64,000 nt of DNA, from the NCBI GenBank assembly GCA_035502185.1, contig DATJUT010000113.1:1-64000 (forward strand), written 5' to 3'. The notes under the pieces were generated by a model. That model did not search any database. It was not told where the DNA came from and saw nothing but the letters and a program-made list of their open reading frames with translations. Each line of letters starts with the position of its first letter. The stretch's first letter is position 1. Source of the DNA: Gemmatimonadales bacterium. Its GTDB lineage: Bacteria > Gemmatimonadota > Gemmatimonadetes > Gemmatimonadales > JACORV01. Positions 51,937 to 61,382 of this stretch are shown here, piece by piece. A program made the position numbers and the translations under genes.

Positions 51937-54558
51937 GTGAGCATCCCAACCTCGCCGGGCGTCTGCAGGCAGTGCGGTGCAGCCCTTCCCCCTGGCGCCG
52001 CCTTCTGCCTCAAGTGCGGGGCACCGACCGGTGTGCCGCCCGAGCCCGAGACCGGCATTCCCGAGCGCCTCCAGGCCGCGCTGGCCGACCGCTACCGGAT
52101 CGAGCGGCAGCTGGGCGCCGGCGGCATGGCGACCGTGTTTCTCGCGCACGACCTCCGGCACGAGCGCGACGTCGCCATCAAGGTGCTGCACCCGGAGCTG
52201 GCCGCGTCGATGGGCGCCGAGCGGTTCGAGCGCGAGATCAGGCTGGCGGCCAAGCTCAACCACCCCCACATCCTCGGCCTGTTCGACTCCGGTGAGGCGG
52301 ACAACCTCTTCTACTACGTCATGCCCTACGTCCCGGGCGAATCGCTGCGCGACCGGATCACGCGCGAGCAGATGCTCCCGGTCGACGACGCGCTGCAGAT
52401 CACCTACGAGGTGGCCGACGCGCTCGGCGCCGCTCACGCGCTCGGCATCGTGCACCGCGACATCAAGCCGGAGAACATCCTGCTCGCCGGCGGGCACGCG
52501 CTGGTGGCCGACTTCGGGGTCGCGCGGGCCGCGTCGGAGGCCGGCGAGAAGCTGACCCAGACGGGGATGGCGGTCGGCACGCCCACCTACATGAGCCCCG
52601 AGCAGGCGATGGGCGACGTGGTCGGCCCGACGTCGGACCTCTACGCCCTCGGCTGCGTCGTCTACGAGATGCTCACCGGCCAGCCGCCCTTCACCGGCGC
52701 CAACGCTCGGGCGATCATGGCGCGCCACACGATGGAAGCGGTGCCGAGCATCCGCCTGGTGCGCGAGACGGTACCCGAAGAGGTCGAGGAGGCGGTCCTC
52801 GCCCTGCTCGCCAAGGTTCCCGCCGACCGGCCGCAGACCGCGAAGGAGTTTCTCGACCTGCTCGCCGCGCCGACCGGCACCGGCACCACCCGGCGCCTCG
52901 GCAGCCGGATCACGACGGCGCGCCGCACGGCGGCCGTGGTGCGCCGCCCGCCGCTGTGGCGGCGGCCGGTCGCCTGGGCGGCCACGGGCGCGGCGGTGAT
53001 CGTCCTCGCGGGCGGCGCGCTGCTGCTCCGGCACCGGCCGGCGCGGGTCGCCGGCGGAGCCGGCGGGCTCGACCCGCATCACATCGCCGTCCTCTATTTC
53101 AGGGACCAGAGCGGCGGCAAGCTGAGCTACGTGGTGGACGGCCTCACCGAGGGGCTCATCCGTGCGCTCCGCGAAGTGCCGACCCTGTCCGTCGTCTCGG
53201 CCGGCGGCGTGGAGCAATACCGCAGGTCCGACCTGCCCCGCGACAGCATCGCGCGCGCGCTCGGGGCCGGCACGCTGGTGCTCGGGGACCTCGAGCAGAG
53301 CGACGACCGCCTGAGGGTGACGCTCCGCCTGATCGACGGCTCGAGCGGCGCCGACTTCGATCGCAGGAGCTTCGAGCAACCTGCCGGGAACCTCGTCACC
53401 ATCAGCGACACGTTGGCCGCGCAGGCGGCGCAGCTGATCCGCCGGCGCCTGGGCGAAGAGATCGCGATGCGCCAGGTACGGGATCAGGCCAGGAGCCCCG
53501 AGGCCTGGTCGCTCTACCAGCAGGCCGTGCGGCTCAAGAAGGACGGCGCGGCCGCGGACGACTCGACCGTCCTGGCGCGCGATTTCGCGCGCGCGGACTC
53601 ACTGCTGGCGCAGGCCCAGCGGCTCGATCCCGAGTGGGCGGACCCTCCCGTGCTGCGGGGCGAGCTCGACTACCTGAGGTCGCGGAAATACGGCGGCGAC
53701 CCGCAGGCCGCGGACCGGTGGATCCGACCCGGCCTCGTCCATGCCGACGAGGCGCTCGCGCTCGACCGCGACGATCCGGACGCACTCGAGCTGAAGGGCG
53801 ACCTCCGCTACTGGCGCTGGCTGCTCCGTCTCGAGGGCAACCCCGACAGTGCGCACCAGTTGCTGCTGGCGGCGAAGGCGGACCTCGAGACCGCGGTCAA
53901 GCTGAATCGCGCCCAGGCCGGCGCCTACGCGACGCTGTCCCACCTCTACTATCAGACCGGCAGCCTGACCGACGTCTACCTCGCCGCGCGCAACGCCCTG
54001 ACGGAGGACGCCTACCTCGACAACGCCGACGTCATCCTGAGCCGGCTCTTCTTCTCCTCGTACGACCTCGGGCAATTCCCCGACGCGGAGAACTGGTGCA
54101 CCGAGGGCAGGCGCCGCTTCCCGGCGGACTACCGCTTCACGGAATGCCGCCTGTGGATGATGACCACCCGCCAGGACTCGGCCGATCCGCGCCTCGCCTG
54201 GCGGCTGCTCGACTCGGTCCTCGTCCGGACCCCGCCCGAGGGGAAGCCGTACCAGCGGCTGTACGATCAGGCCATCGTGGCGTGGGTCCTGGCGCGCGCG
54301 GGGGCCGCAGACAGCGCGCGACACCTGTTGCAGCGCACCGTGGCTGACGCCGTCACGGACCCGACGCGCGACATCGCCTACACCAAGTCGATGGCCTACG
54401 CGTTCCTGGGCGACAAAGGGCCGGCCATCGATCAGCTCGGCCTGTATCTGGCCGCTAACCCAAGCAAACGAGAGGGGTTAGCTCAGGATCCCGGGTGGCA
54501 GCTCGCCCCCCTGGCGAACGAGCCGGCCTTCCAGGCGTTGGTGGGCACGAGGCGTTAG
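51937..54558 (+). CDS. Zinc-ribbon Ser/Thr protein kinase with TolB-N-like and TPR domains
   Basis: A membrane receptor-type kinase of 873 residues. A zinc ribbon is at Cys10/13/24/27. The Hanks-type kinase (about 48-310) has the glycine loop LGAGGMATVFLAH, HRDIKPENIL near 173 and ADFGVARA. A transmembrane helix lies near 344-366. The exterior part holds a TolB N-terminal/FlgO-like domain (IAVLYFRDQSGGK onward, 385-490), then TPR-like helices to the end. This layout is common in Gemmatimonadota and Acidobacteria and suggests signalling from the envelope. The GTG at 51937 gives a natural start just before the ribbon. Confidence 0.92.
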   Translation: MSIPTSPGVCRQCGAALPPGAAFCLKCGAPTGVPPEPETGIPERLQAALADRYRIERQLGAGGMATVFLAHDLRHERDVAIKVLHPELAASMGAERFEREIRLAAKLNHPHILGLFDSGEADNLFYYVMPYVPGESLRDRITREQMLPVDDALQITYEVADALGAAHALGIVHRDIKPENILLAGGHALVADFGVARAASEAGEKLTQTGMAVGTPTYMSPEQAMGDVVGPTSDLYALGCVVYEMLTGQPPFTGANARAIMARHTMEAVPSIRLVRETVPEEVEEAVLALLAKVPADRPQTAKEFLDLLAAPTGTGTTRRLGSRITTARRTAAVVRRPPLWRRPVAWAATGAAVIVLAGGALLLRHRPARVAGGAGGLDPHHIAVLYFRDQSGGKLSYVVDGLTEGLIRALREVPTLSVVSAGGVEQYRRSDLPRDSIARALGAGTLVLGDLEQSDDRLRVTLRLIDGSSGADFDRRSFEQPAGNLVTISDTLAAQAAQLIRRRLGEEIAMRQVRDQARSPEAWSLYQQAVRLKKDGAAADDSTVLARDFARADSLLAQAQRLDPEWADPPVLRGELDYLRSRKYGGDPQAADRWIRPGLVHADEALALDRDDPDALELKGDLRYWRWLLRLEGNPDSAHQLLLAAKADLETAVKLNRAQAGAYATLSHLYYQTGSLTDVYLAARNALTEDAYLDNADVILSRLFFSSYDLGQFPDAENWCTEGRRRFPADYRFTECRLWMMTTRQDSADPRLAWRLLDSVLVRTPPEGKPYQRLYDQAIVAWVLARAGAADSARHLLQRTVADAVTDPTRDIAYTKSMAYAFLGDKGPAIDQLGLYLAANPSKREGLAQDPGWQLAPLANEPAFQALVGTRR

Positions 54559-54580
54559 ACCCCCGCGAGACCTGCCGCTC

Positions 54581-54609
54581 TTGGCGGGCCCGAGTCTTGC
54601 GACAATATT
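54581..54609 (+). promoter_or_regulatory. Candidate promoter of the large Ig-like lipoprotein
   Basis: TTGGCG at 54581-54586, then 16-17 bases to CAATAT/AATATT in an AT-rich island. It gives a leader of roughly 80 bases that contains the hairpin at 54649. Confidence 0.35.
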
Positions 54610-54648
54610 AGGACCCAGTCTCAACTGACCATCCGAGAGCTTCGACGT

Positions 54649-54673
54649 GACGTCGCGGAATGCCCGCGACGTC
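54649..54673 (+). other. Perfect 10-bp hairpin in the 5' leader of the lipoprotein gene
   Basis: GACGTCGCGG and CCGCGACGTC flank the 5-base loop AATGC, 25 bases before the ATG. It is too far upstream to mask the Shine-Dalgarno (GGAG at 54688) directly but could be an operator palindrome or mRNA-stability element. The loop holds a spurious in-frame ATG. Confidence 0.6.
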
Positions 54674-54698
54674 TGGTGCATTCAACCGGAGATGCGGC

Positions 54699-56957
54699 AT
54701 GCGCCGGACCCCCCTGGGCGTTCTGTTGTCGGCCACCCTCGTGCTCGCGGCCTGTGGCGAGCAGACTCCCACGACCAGCGTCGCGCCCCCTCCGCCGTCG
54801 GTGAGCACCGTGCCGCACGGCGACGCCGCCATCACGACGGCCTCGTGCCCCACGGCGCGCTCGCTCGCTGCGGACGTCGTCGCGCTCTTTGCCCGCAACG
54901 ACAGGGTCGCGGCCGCCGCGAGCCTCGACGCCGCCATGGTGGTCATCGGCACCACTCCGGTCCTGCACTCGCCCCTGGCCCAGAAGCTCGTGCTCGGCAT
55001 CATCTCGTTCGTGCTGAAGAAGTACTGGGCCGGCGCGCTCAACGGCGGATTCTCCGCCACCACGCAACAGGAAGTCGTGGACCTGGTCAACGGCCTGCTG
55101 TGCTGGATCGGCCTGCCGCAGACCTTCACGCTCGCCAGCCTGAGCAGTGACGGCACCGCCGCGGTGCTCACGCCGTCCACGCCCGACACCACCGTCGTCA
55201 CGGGCAGCAAGATCGCCGGCATGAAGGTGGACTCGGGGACGGTCACGCAGCCCGTGCTGGTGACGATCCAGCGGCTGCCGGATTCGCCGGGCCCGCTGCT
55301 GACGCAGCTCGACCAGTATCCCGTCTACTATCAGTTCACCGTCTCGCCGGACACGGGCGCCTTCGCGCTCCCGGTGACGGTCGGCGTGTGCCTGGCGTCC
55401 AGTGCGACCCCGCCCGACACGAGCCGGCTGCGGGTAGCTCACAACGTCGCGCCCGACACCATGGGGAGCATCCAGATCCTGCCCCGGGTGCCGGCGCCGT
55501 TCGTCGACTGCACCAACGCGGACGTCATCGGCCTCAACTCGACGAACCCGCTGGCCAACCTCGCGTTCCTCGGGTGGCGCGCGGCCCGCTCCGCCCTCGT
55601 GGCGCTGTTCGGCCCCGAGCGGCTGATGGCCGCGGCGTCCGGCGGCGTCGGCGGCACGACCAAGAATTTCAGCCCGTTCGGCCTGGTGGACACGTTGCTG
55701 GTGATGACCCCCAGGTCGGACACGAGCCAGGAGGCGCCGGTGGGGACGACGGTTGCTTCGGCGCCGTCCCTGGCGGTGAACACCCCGCAGGGCAACGCGT
55801 ACGTGGGGCTCCCGGTGACGTTCCAGGTGACCGCCGGCGGCGGATCCCTGGCCGGCGCGCCGACGAAGACCGACGGGAGCGGCGTGGCGACCGTGGGCAG
55901 CTGGACGTTGGGGACGAGCGCGGGCCTCAACACCGTCACCGCCGCCGCCACGGCGCCCGTGGCGGGCACGGGCGTGAAGGGGAGTCCCCTGGCCTTCCAC
56001 GCCACTGCCCTGGCGCCGTCGCAGCTGGCGTTCCAGGTCCAACCCTCGGGCGTCACGGCAGGCGCGACGATGATCCCGTCCGTACAGGTAGCCGTCGAGG
56101 ACCAGCACGGGCACGTGGTGACGACGGCCAGTGGAACCGTGACCCTTGCGCTGACCGGCTTGCCGGCGGGCGTGACGCTGACCGGCGGCGCAGCCGCGAC
56201 GCTCGTCGACGGCGTGGCCACGTTCAGCGGTCTGAGCGTCAACAAGGTGGGAACGTACACGCTGACGCCGAGCACCAGCGTCGGGGGTGTGACTACGCTG
56301 CCGGCGTCGGCGAGCTTCACGGTCAGTCCCGGCACGCCGAGCCAGCTGGTGTGGACGCAGCAGCCGAGCAGCATCGTGGCCGGCGCGACGATGAGCCCGG
56401 CCGTGGTCGTGACGGTGCTGGACGCACAGGGCAACACGGTGACGTCGTTCAGTGGCTCCGTCGGCCTGGCGCTGAGCCAGACCGGGGTCACCCTCGGCGG
56501 CACGACTACGGTGAGTGCCGTCAACGGGGTCGCCATGTTCGGCAACCTCACGGTGACCACGGCAGGCACCGGGTACACGCTGGTCGCCACCGGGGCGTCG
56601 CTCGCGTCGGCCGCGAGCGCACCGTTCAACGTGACCAACGCCGCGGCGGCCGCGATCGCGGTCGTCGCGGGGAACAACCAGAGCGTGAAGGCCGGGCAGC
56701 CGGTGCCGATCCGGCCTTCGGTGCGCGTGACCGACGCCTACAGCAACCCGGTTCCAGGCATCACGGTCACCTTCGTGCCGAAGAAGGGCTGCGGAACCGT
56801 GACGGGCGGCGTCCAGACGACCGATGCGACGGGCAAGGCCACCGTCGGGAGCTGGACCATCGCGGAGGGGACGAACTACCTGGTCGCCACGGCCGGGGCG
56901 TCCGGCGTCGCCGGCAATCCGGTGACCTTCGTCGCCACCGGCACGAAGAGCCACTAG
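54699..56957 (+). CDS. Large surface lipoprotein with repeated Ig-like domains
   Basis: A 752-residue exported protein with a lipoprotein signal ending in LAAC (residue 19). Residues 40-330 are an unrecognised domain. From about 350 to the end come four or so Ig-like (invasin/BIG_1 and filamin-like) repeats, seen in the recurrent phrases TVGSWTLGTS/TVGSWTIAEG, LAFQVQPSGVTAGATM/LVWTQQPSSIVAGATM and GVATFSGLSV/GVAMFGNLTV. Such proteins act in adhesion or as surface scaffolds. The ATG at 54699 (GGAG upstream) gives a correct signal peptide; an ATG at 54660 would not. Confidence 0.85.
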   Translation: MRRTPLGVLLSATLVLAACGEQTPTTSVAPPPPSVSTVPHGDAAITTASCPTARSLAADVVALFARNDRVAAAASLDAAMVVIGTTPVLHSPLAQKLVLGIISFVLKKYWAGALNGGFSATTQQEVVDLVNGLLCWIGLPQTFTLASLSSDGTAAVLTPSTPDTTVVTGSKIAGMKVDSGTVTQPVLVTIQRLPDSPGPLLTQLDQYPVYYQFTVSPDTGAFALPVTVGVCLASSATPPDTSRLRVAHNVAPDTMGSIQILPRVPAPFVDCTNADVIGLNSTNPLANLAFLGWRAARSALVALFGPERLMAAASGGVGGTTKNFSPFGLVDTLLVMTPRSDTSQEAPVGTTVASAPSLAVNTPQGNAYVGLPVTFQVTAGGGSLAGAPTKTDGSGVATVGSWTLGTSAGLNTVTAAATAPVAGTGVKGSPLAFHATALAPSQLAFQVQPSGVTAGATMIPSVQVAVEDQHGHVVTTASGTVTLALTGLPAGVTLTGGAAATLVDGVATFSGLSVNKVGTYTLTPSTSVGGVTTLPASASFTVSPGTPSQLVWTQQPSSIVAGATMSPAVVVTVLDAQGNTVTSFSGSVGLALSQTGVTLGGTTTVSAVNGVAMFGNLTVTTAGTGYTLVATGASLASAASAPFNVTNAAAAAIAVVAGNNQSVKAGQPVPIRPSVRVTDAYSNPVPGITVTFVPKKGCGTVTGGVQTTDATGKATVGSWTIAEGTNYLVATAGASGVAGNPVTFVATGTKSH

Positions 56958-57746
56958 TCAGGCGAGCAGCCGCGGGAGGATCTCTCCGGCCGGGCCGTAC
57001 AGCCGGACGTCGGCAAGTTCGTCGTACTCCGTCGGCCCCGGGTCCACGACCACGACCCGGGCGCCGGCGGCCTTCGCGGTGTGGACCACGGCGGCCGCCG
57101 GATAGACCGCGCCCGTGGTGCCGACCACGAGGCACGCCTCCGCATCGGCCGCCGCGGCGAACGCGGCCTCGACCGCCTTGGCGGGCAGCATCTCCCCGAA
57201 CCAGACCACGTCGGGCCGCAGCAGGCCGCCGCACTCCGGGCAGTGCGGGAGCGTCGCCACGCTGCTCGCGTCCACCGCGCCCCGCGCGGGGCCACGCCAG
57301 ACGCAGCGGGTGCACTGGTCATGGAACAGAGAGCCGTGGAGGCGGATCGGCTCCGCGCGGCGGGCCCGCGCCTCGTCGCTGTCCGCGACCTCGCGCGCGG
57401 CGCGCTCGTGGAGGTCGTCCACGTTCTGCGAGACGATGGTGACGCCCGCACGGGCGAGTGCCCAGCGCGCCAGGGCGAGGTGCGCCGCGTTCGGGCGGCA
57501 GCGCGCCACCATCTCGCGCCGCCAGGCGTACCACTCCCACACCAGCGCCGGGTCCCGGCCGAACGCGATCGGGGTGGCCAGCTCCTCCGGCTGGAAGGTC
57601 TTCCACAGGCCTCCCGCGCCGCGGAACGTGGGCACGCCCGACTCCGCGCTCACGCCCGCGCCGGTGAACACCACGACCCGCAGCGCGCGGGCGAGGATCC
57701 CCCGGGCTTCGCCCACGGCGTCGGGCGCCGCGCCAAGGCCGTTCAC
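56958..57746 (-). CDS. cobB: NAD-dependent protein deacylase (Sir2/CobB family)
   Basis: A 262-residue sirtuin. The NAD motif GAGVSAESG is at 29-37, SQNVDDLHERA near 106-116, catalytic His137 in LHGSLF and the zinc site Cys145/Cys148/Cys169/Cys172. EWYAWRREM supplies Tyr73 and Arg76, the YxxR pair of class III sirtuins such as SIRT5 and CobB, which prefer succinyl- and malonyl-lysine. The GTG start overlaps the stop of the membrane protein upstream (GTGA). Confidence 0.93.
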   Translation of the reverse strand: MNGLGAAPDAVGEARGILARALRVVVFTGAGVSAESGVPTFRGAGGLWKTFQPEELATPIAFGRDPALVWEWYAWRREMVARCRPNAAHLALARWALARAGVTIVSQNVDDLHERAAREVADSDEARARRAEPIRLHGSLFHDQCTRCVWRGPARGAVDASSVATLPHCPECGGLLRPDVVWFGEMLPAKAVEAAFAAAADAEACLVVGTTGAVYPAAAVVHTAKAAGARVVVVDPGPTEYDELADVRLYGPAGEILPRLLA

Positions 57747-58330
57747 GCGGGAGCGGCTCGCGACCGCGCCATCACCGCGCACAACCACGCGCCCAGCAGC
57801 GCCGACGCGGCGAGCGTCGCCAGCGCGGCGAGCCGCACCAGGCCGGCGATCGCCGCGTCGTGCGGCAGCAGGTGGACGCTGCCCAGCAGGTAGTTCCAGT
57901 CGTGGACGACGTCGCCGCCGCCGAGCGAGACCAGCGGCAGCTCCTCGGCGCGGGCGTCGGCCACGTAGACCGCGAGGTTCGACAGGCTCATCGAGAGCCA
58001 CGCCCCGCCCACGGCGACGCCGAAGTAGTCGCGCTGCCGCAGCATGATCAGCGCCACGGCCGCCGGCGCCGCCAGCTGCGTGATGCTCCCGCCCGCCACG
58101 CCGAGCCACTCGCCCAGGAAGCCGAACAGCACGTGCCCCAGCTCGTGGATGGCGAGGGTGATGCCGGAGAAGATGCTGGCGTAGTCGGGGTCGGCGCAGT
58201 GGCGCACGCCGGCGTAGCACAGATACAGGAGCAGCAGCGCCCGCGGCCACCAGCGTCGGCCGGTCGCCCACGCCGCCGCGTCGTCGCGCTTGCGCTTCCA
58301 CCAGGAGGGTGCGTCCGTCGCGCGATGCAT
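57743..58330 (-). CDS. HELGH-containing membrane protein, M50-like
   Basis: A 195-residue membrane protein. IHELGHVLFGFLGEWLG carries HExxH (His62, Glu63, His66) inside a hydrophobic helix, as in site-2 proteases, and GGDVVHDWNYLLG later provides an Asp as in their third ligand region. Five hydrophobic segments are visible. It may be a small intramembrane metalloprotease or an inactive relative. ATG at 58330 has an excellent GGGAGG Shine-Dalgarno. It is coupled to cobB. Confidence 0.7.
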   Translation of the reverse strand: MHRATDAPSWWKRKRDDAAAWATGRRWWPRALLLLYLCYAGVRHCADPDYASIFSGITLAIHELGHVLFGFLGEWLGVAGGSITQLAAPAAVALIMLRQRDYFGVAVGGAWLSMSLSNLAVYVADARAEELPLVSLGGGDVVHDWNYLLGSVHLLPHDAAIAGLVRLAALATLAASALLGAWLCAVMARSRAAPA

Positions 58331-58387
58331 TTCGCCCTCCCGCTCACTGCCGGCTCGGGACCACTCGCAACTCTGCATCGCGCAACG

Positions 58388-59671
58388 CTACTGCGTTCCG
58401 CCCTCTGCCATCCCTCGTCCCGGCTTGACGATCCGGTCGTACAGCCACAGCAGGCCCGCCGTGAGCACGCCGATGGCCGAGACCACGAACCACATCGCCG
58501 ACGGCCGGTGCACCACCGTCCCGAAATGCCGCACCAGCCAGCCACCCAGGGGTCCACCGATCAGGTACCCGATGGCGATGGGCAGGAAGGCGAAGCCGAG
58601 GAAGGTGCCTTCCTGGCCCCTGGGGGCGAGCTTCGACACGTACTCGTAGTAGCGCGGGGCCTGCGTCAGCTCCCCGATGGCGATGCCCACCAGCGTGGCG
58701 GCGATGAAGGGCGTGCTGCCGGAGATCGTGAGCAGCAGCCAGGAGAGGCTGGTGATGAGCACGCCCGACGCCATGGTCGTGATCGGCTTGAGCCGCCGGG
58801 TGAGCCAGGCCACGATCACCGTGAGCGCGATGACGCCGGTCCCCTCGATCGAAATCAACGCGTCGATCGGGGAATGCGCGTTGACGTACCCCCGCACGTA
58901 GAGCGGCAGCGCGACGTAGACCTGCCAGAACACCACGTAGAACCCCGAGAACAGCAGCAGGAAGGCCACCACCCGCAGGTTGGCGAGCACGCGCAGCATG
59001 TTGCGCGCTGCGGCGCCCACCGTCACCACCTGGTGGCCGGCGGGCACCGGCAATTCGCGGAAGAAGACCACGGTCACGAGGAACATGGCCAGCGCGAACA
59101 GCGCCGACATGTAGCACACGCTCTCGACCCCGAGCGTGCTGCGGACCCCCGACGCCAGGAGCGGGCCCAGGGCGCCGCCGACGTTCACGATGGTGTAGTA
59201 GATCGAGAAGCCGAGCGAGCGCATCGCCTCGCTGGAGGCCCGGGCGGTGGTCCCGGCCACCACCGGCTTCACCAGGCCCGGGCCGAGCGCCGGGATCATG
59301 AGGATCGCGAACACCACCCAGTACAGCGGGATGGCCGCGCGCACCGGCGCCAGCCAGGTCGCCGTGATCGAGCCGATGAGGAAGTACCCGATCGACAGCA
59401 CCAGGTAGGCCAGCGACAGGATGCGGCGGTACCCGAAGCGGTCGGCCAGCGCGCCGCCGAAGATCGGCAGGAACCACACCACGAACCCGAACACGCCCTG
59501 CAGGAGTCCGGTCTGCTCCTCGGAGAACCGCAGCCGCTCGTGCAGGTAGATGGCCAGCACCGCCTGCAGGCCGTAGTACGCCAGCCGCTCGAACAGCTCG
59601 GTGCCGTTGGCGACCCAGAAGGGCGGCGCGAAGCCGGTGCGGATCTCCTCCCAGCGCGCTCTCAGGCTCAC
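58388..59671 (-). CDS. Major facilitator, proton-dependent oligopeptide (POT)-type transporter
   Basis: A 427-residue transporter with about 12 membrane segments. The first helix begins FWVANGTELFERLAYYG, carrying the ExxER-like pattern of POT/PTR peptide transporters. Other features are GALADRFGYRRIL (MFS loop 2-3) and a loop with PVVAGTTARASSEAMRSLGFSIYYTIVN. A di/tripeptide:proton symporter is likely, although the protein is shorter than classical POTs. GTG start, 13 bases after the barrel gene. Confidence 0.85.
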   Translation of the reverse strand: MSLRARWEEIRTGFAPPFWVANGTELFERLAYYGLQAVLAIYLHERLRFSEEQTGLLQGVFGFVVWFLPIFGGALADRFGYRRILSLAYLVLSIGYFLIGSITATWLAPVRAAIPLYWVVFAILMIPALGPGLVKPVVAGTTARASSEAMRSLGFSIYYTIVNVGGALGPLLASGVRSTLGVESVCYMSALFALAMFLVTVVFFRELPVPAGHQVVTVGAAARNMLRVLANLRVVAFLLLFSGFYVVFWQVYVALPLYVRGYVNAHSPIDALISIEGTGVIALTVIVAWLTRRLKPITTMASGVLITSLSWLLLTISGSTPFIAATLVGIAIGELTQAPRYYEYVSKLAPRGQEGTFLGFAFLPIAIGYLIGGPLGGWLVRHFGTVVHRPSAMWFVVSAIGVLTAGLLWLYDRIVKPGRGMAEGGTQ

Positions 59672-59684
59672 GGTGTGATCTCCG

Positions 59685-61382
59685 TCAGAAGCGGGGGAAG
59701 TCGAAGACGGTGACCGAGGAGATGCGCTCGCGGCTGCGGACGACGTCCTGCGGCTCGCCGTGGAAGATGCCGAACTGCTGCCCGACGGCGAGGCGCAGCT
59801 CCGGGCCGAGGCCGCGTGAGAGCGGCACCGCCACGTCGAGCCGGTAGGTCCGGCGCGAGCCGCGCGGCGCCGCGACCCGCAGGCCGGCGCCGACGGTGCC
59901 CAGCATACCGCTGTTCTCGCCGAACGCGGCGTCGCCCGCCCAGCCGCGGCCGGTCTCGGCGAACACGGCGGCGCCGAGGTCGGCGAAACCGAACGCCGTG
60001 CCGAGAAGGTAGCGTCGTTCGACCCGCAGCACGATCCGCTGGCCCACCGGCACGGCCGCGGAGCCGTAGCCGCGCAGGCCGTCGGGCCCCGCCAGCAGGA
60101 GTTGAAACGGCGTCCGCGTCTCCCAGCCGCCGGCCGCCGCGGCCGAGAGCACGGTGGTCTCGCGCCGGCCGATCGTGTAGACCAGGACCTCGCCGTCGGC
60201 CAGCATCCCGTCCCACCGGCCCTCCGACTCGAGGTACCGTCCCTCCACCTTGGCCCGGCTGAACACCAGGAGCCGCCCGCCGGCGTCGGTGCCGGTCGAC
60301 AGCTCCATCGCCGCGAACCAGTCGTGCTGCAGGCCGGCGCCGCCGAACAGGCTCTTGCCGAGCACCAGGCCGGCCTGCATCCCCTCGGGAGCGTCCTCGA
60401 TCGCGTTCACCGCGTCGAGGCCGCGGTGCGGGTGGAAACGGAGGGTCCGCGCGCCCAGCAGCAGGTGGGCCCGGACCCGGCGGCGCTCCTCGAACCGCCC
60501 GCCGAGCTGCACCGCGGCGGCCGAATCGAGGTCCGGCACCGAGGCCAGCGGCGCGCCCTCCACGCGCAGCCATTCGTTGGACAGCGCGAGGCCCACCACG
60601 CGCAGCTGGCCCGGCTCCCCGATCCGGACGGCGACGCCCGCGTCCTGCCCGATCTCGACCTGGGGCTCGAGCACCGTGCCCAGCGCCGTGGAGACGAGCG
60701 GGAACGGCTCCTTGCGGTACCGGACCGACTCGCGCCATGCCACCCGGTCGAAGTCGCTCTCGAAGGCCCGGCGGATGGTCTCCTCCATCACCGGCCCCAC
60801 CTCGGACTTCCCGCCTTCCAGCTCCATCTCCACCCGTTGGTCCAGCAGGTGCTGCTGGAGGTAGTCGCCGAAGTACGACGCGCGACGGCCGACGTCGGTG
60901 TACTGCGCCTGGAGGCGGATGCCGCGGCCGAGCAGGTTCTCCTCGCCCAGGCTCACGTGCTTGAAGGGCGAATCGCCGCCGGCGCCGACCTGGAGGTGGC
61001 CCTCCAGCGAGAGCTCGTCCCGCGTCTCGACGAACACGGCCACGCCGCTGTCCGCCGTGGCGAGCGGCACGACGACGGCGCTCCGCAGGTAGGGACGGGC
61101 ACGGAGCAGCCGCTCGGTCTCCTGCAGGCGGCGCGGGTCACAGGGATCCCCCACGTGGAACAGCAGGTCGAGCTCCACGACCTCGGCATGCGTGCGCCAG
61201 TGGAAGGTGTTGCCGAGGCCCCGCACGAAGCCGGGGATCAGGCTGTCGTCGGAGCTGAAGATGTTGCTGACGTCCACCCGGATCTCGCGGATGGGACGTC
61301 CGTCGCACACCCCCTGTCCCGCCAGGGGGGAGGCGGCGGCGAGGGTCACGAGCGCCGCGGCCAGCGCGGCGCGGCGTGACAT
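59685..61382 (-). CDS. Outer-membrane barrel protein of the BamA/TamA (Omp85) type
   Basis: An exported protein of 565 residues, signal peptide to about 23 (SPLAGQG). The N-terminal part (25-115) has a single POTRA-like region (IREIRVDVSNIFSSDD, LETERLLRARPYLRSAVV). The rest is alternating beta-strand with LRGYGSAAVPVGQRIVLRVERRYLLG, resembling the L6-like segment of Omp85 proteins. It probably inserts or exports proteins, or is a structural barrel. ATG at 61382 shares one base with the stop of the upstream gene (TGATG). Confidence 0.72.
   Translation of the reverse strand: MSRRAALAAALVTLAAASPLAGQGVCDGRPIREIRVDVSNIFSSDDSLIPGFVRGLGNTFHWRTHAEVVELDLLFHVGDPCDPRRLQETERLLRARPYLRSAVVVPLATADSGVAVFVETRDELSLEGHLQVGAGGDSPFKHVSLGEENLLGRGIRLQAQYTDVGRRASYFGDYLQQHLLDQRVEMELEGGKSEVGPVMEETIRRAFESDFDRVAWRESVRYRKEPFPLVSTALGTVLEPQVEIGQDAGVAVRIGEPGQLRVVGLALSNEWLRVEGAPLASVPDLDSAAAVQLGGRFEERRRVRAHLLLGARTLRFHPHRGLDAVNAIEDAPEGMQAGLVLGKSLFGGAGLQHDWFAAMELSTGTDAGGRLLVFSRAKVEGRYLESEGRWDGMLADGEVLVYTIGRRETTVLSAAAAGGWETRTPFQLLLAGPDGLRGYGSAAVPVGQRIVLRVERRYLLGTAFGFADLGAAVFAETGRGWAGDAAFGENSGMLGTVGAGLRVAAPRGSRRTYRLDVAVPLSRGLGPELRLAVGQQFGIFHGEPQDVVRSRERISSVTVFDFPRF

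Noticed and set aside
54621-56954. 777-codon minus-strand open frame opposite the Ig-like lipoprotein
   Set aside because: Arg/Gly/His-rich with no domain; the plus strand has a signal peptide, Shine-Dalgarno and repeats.
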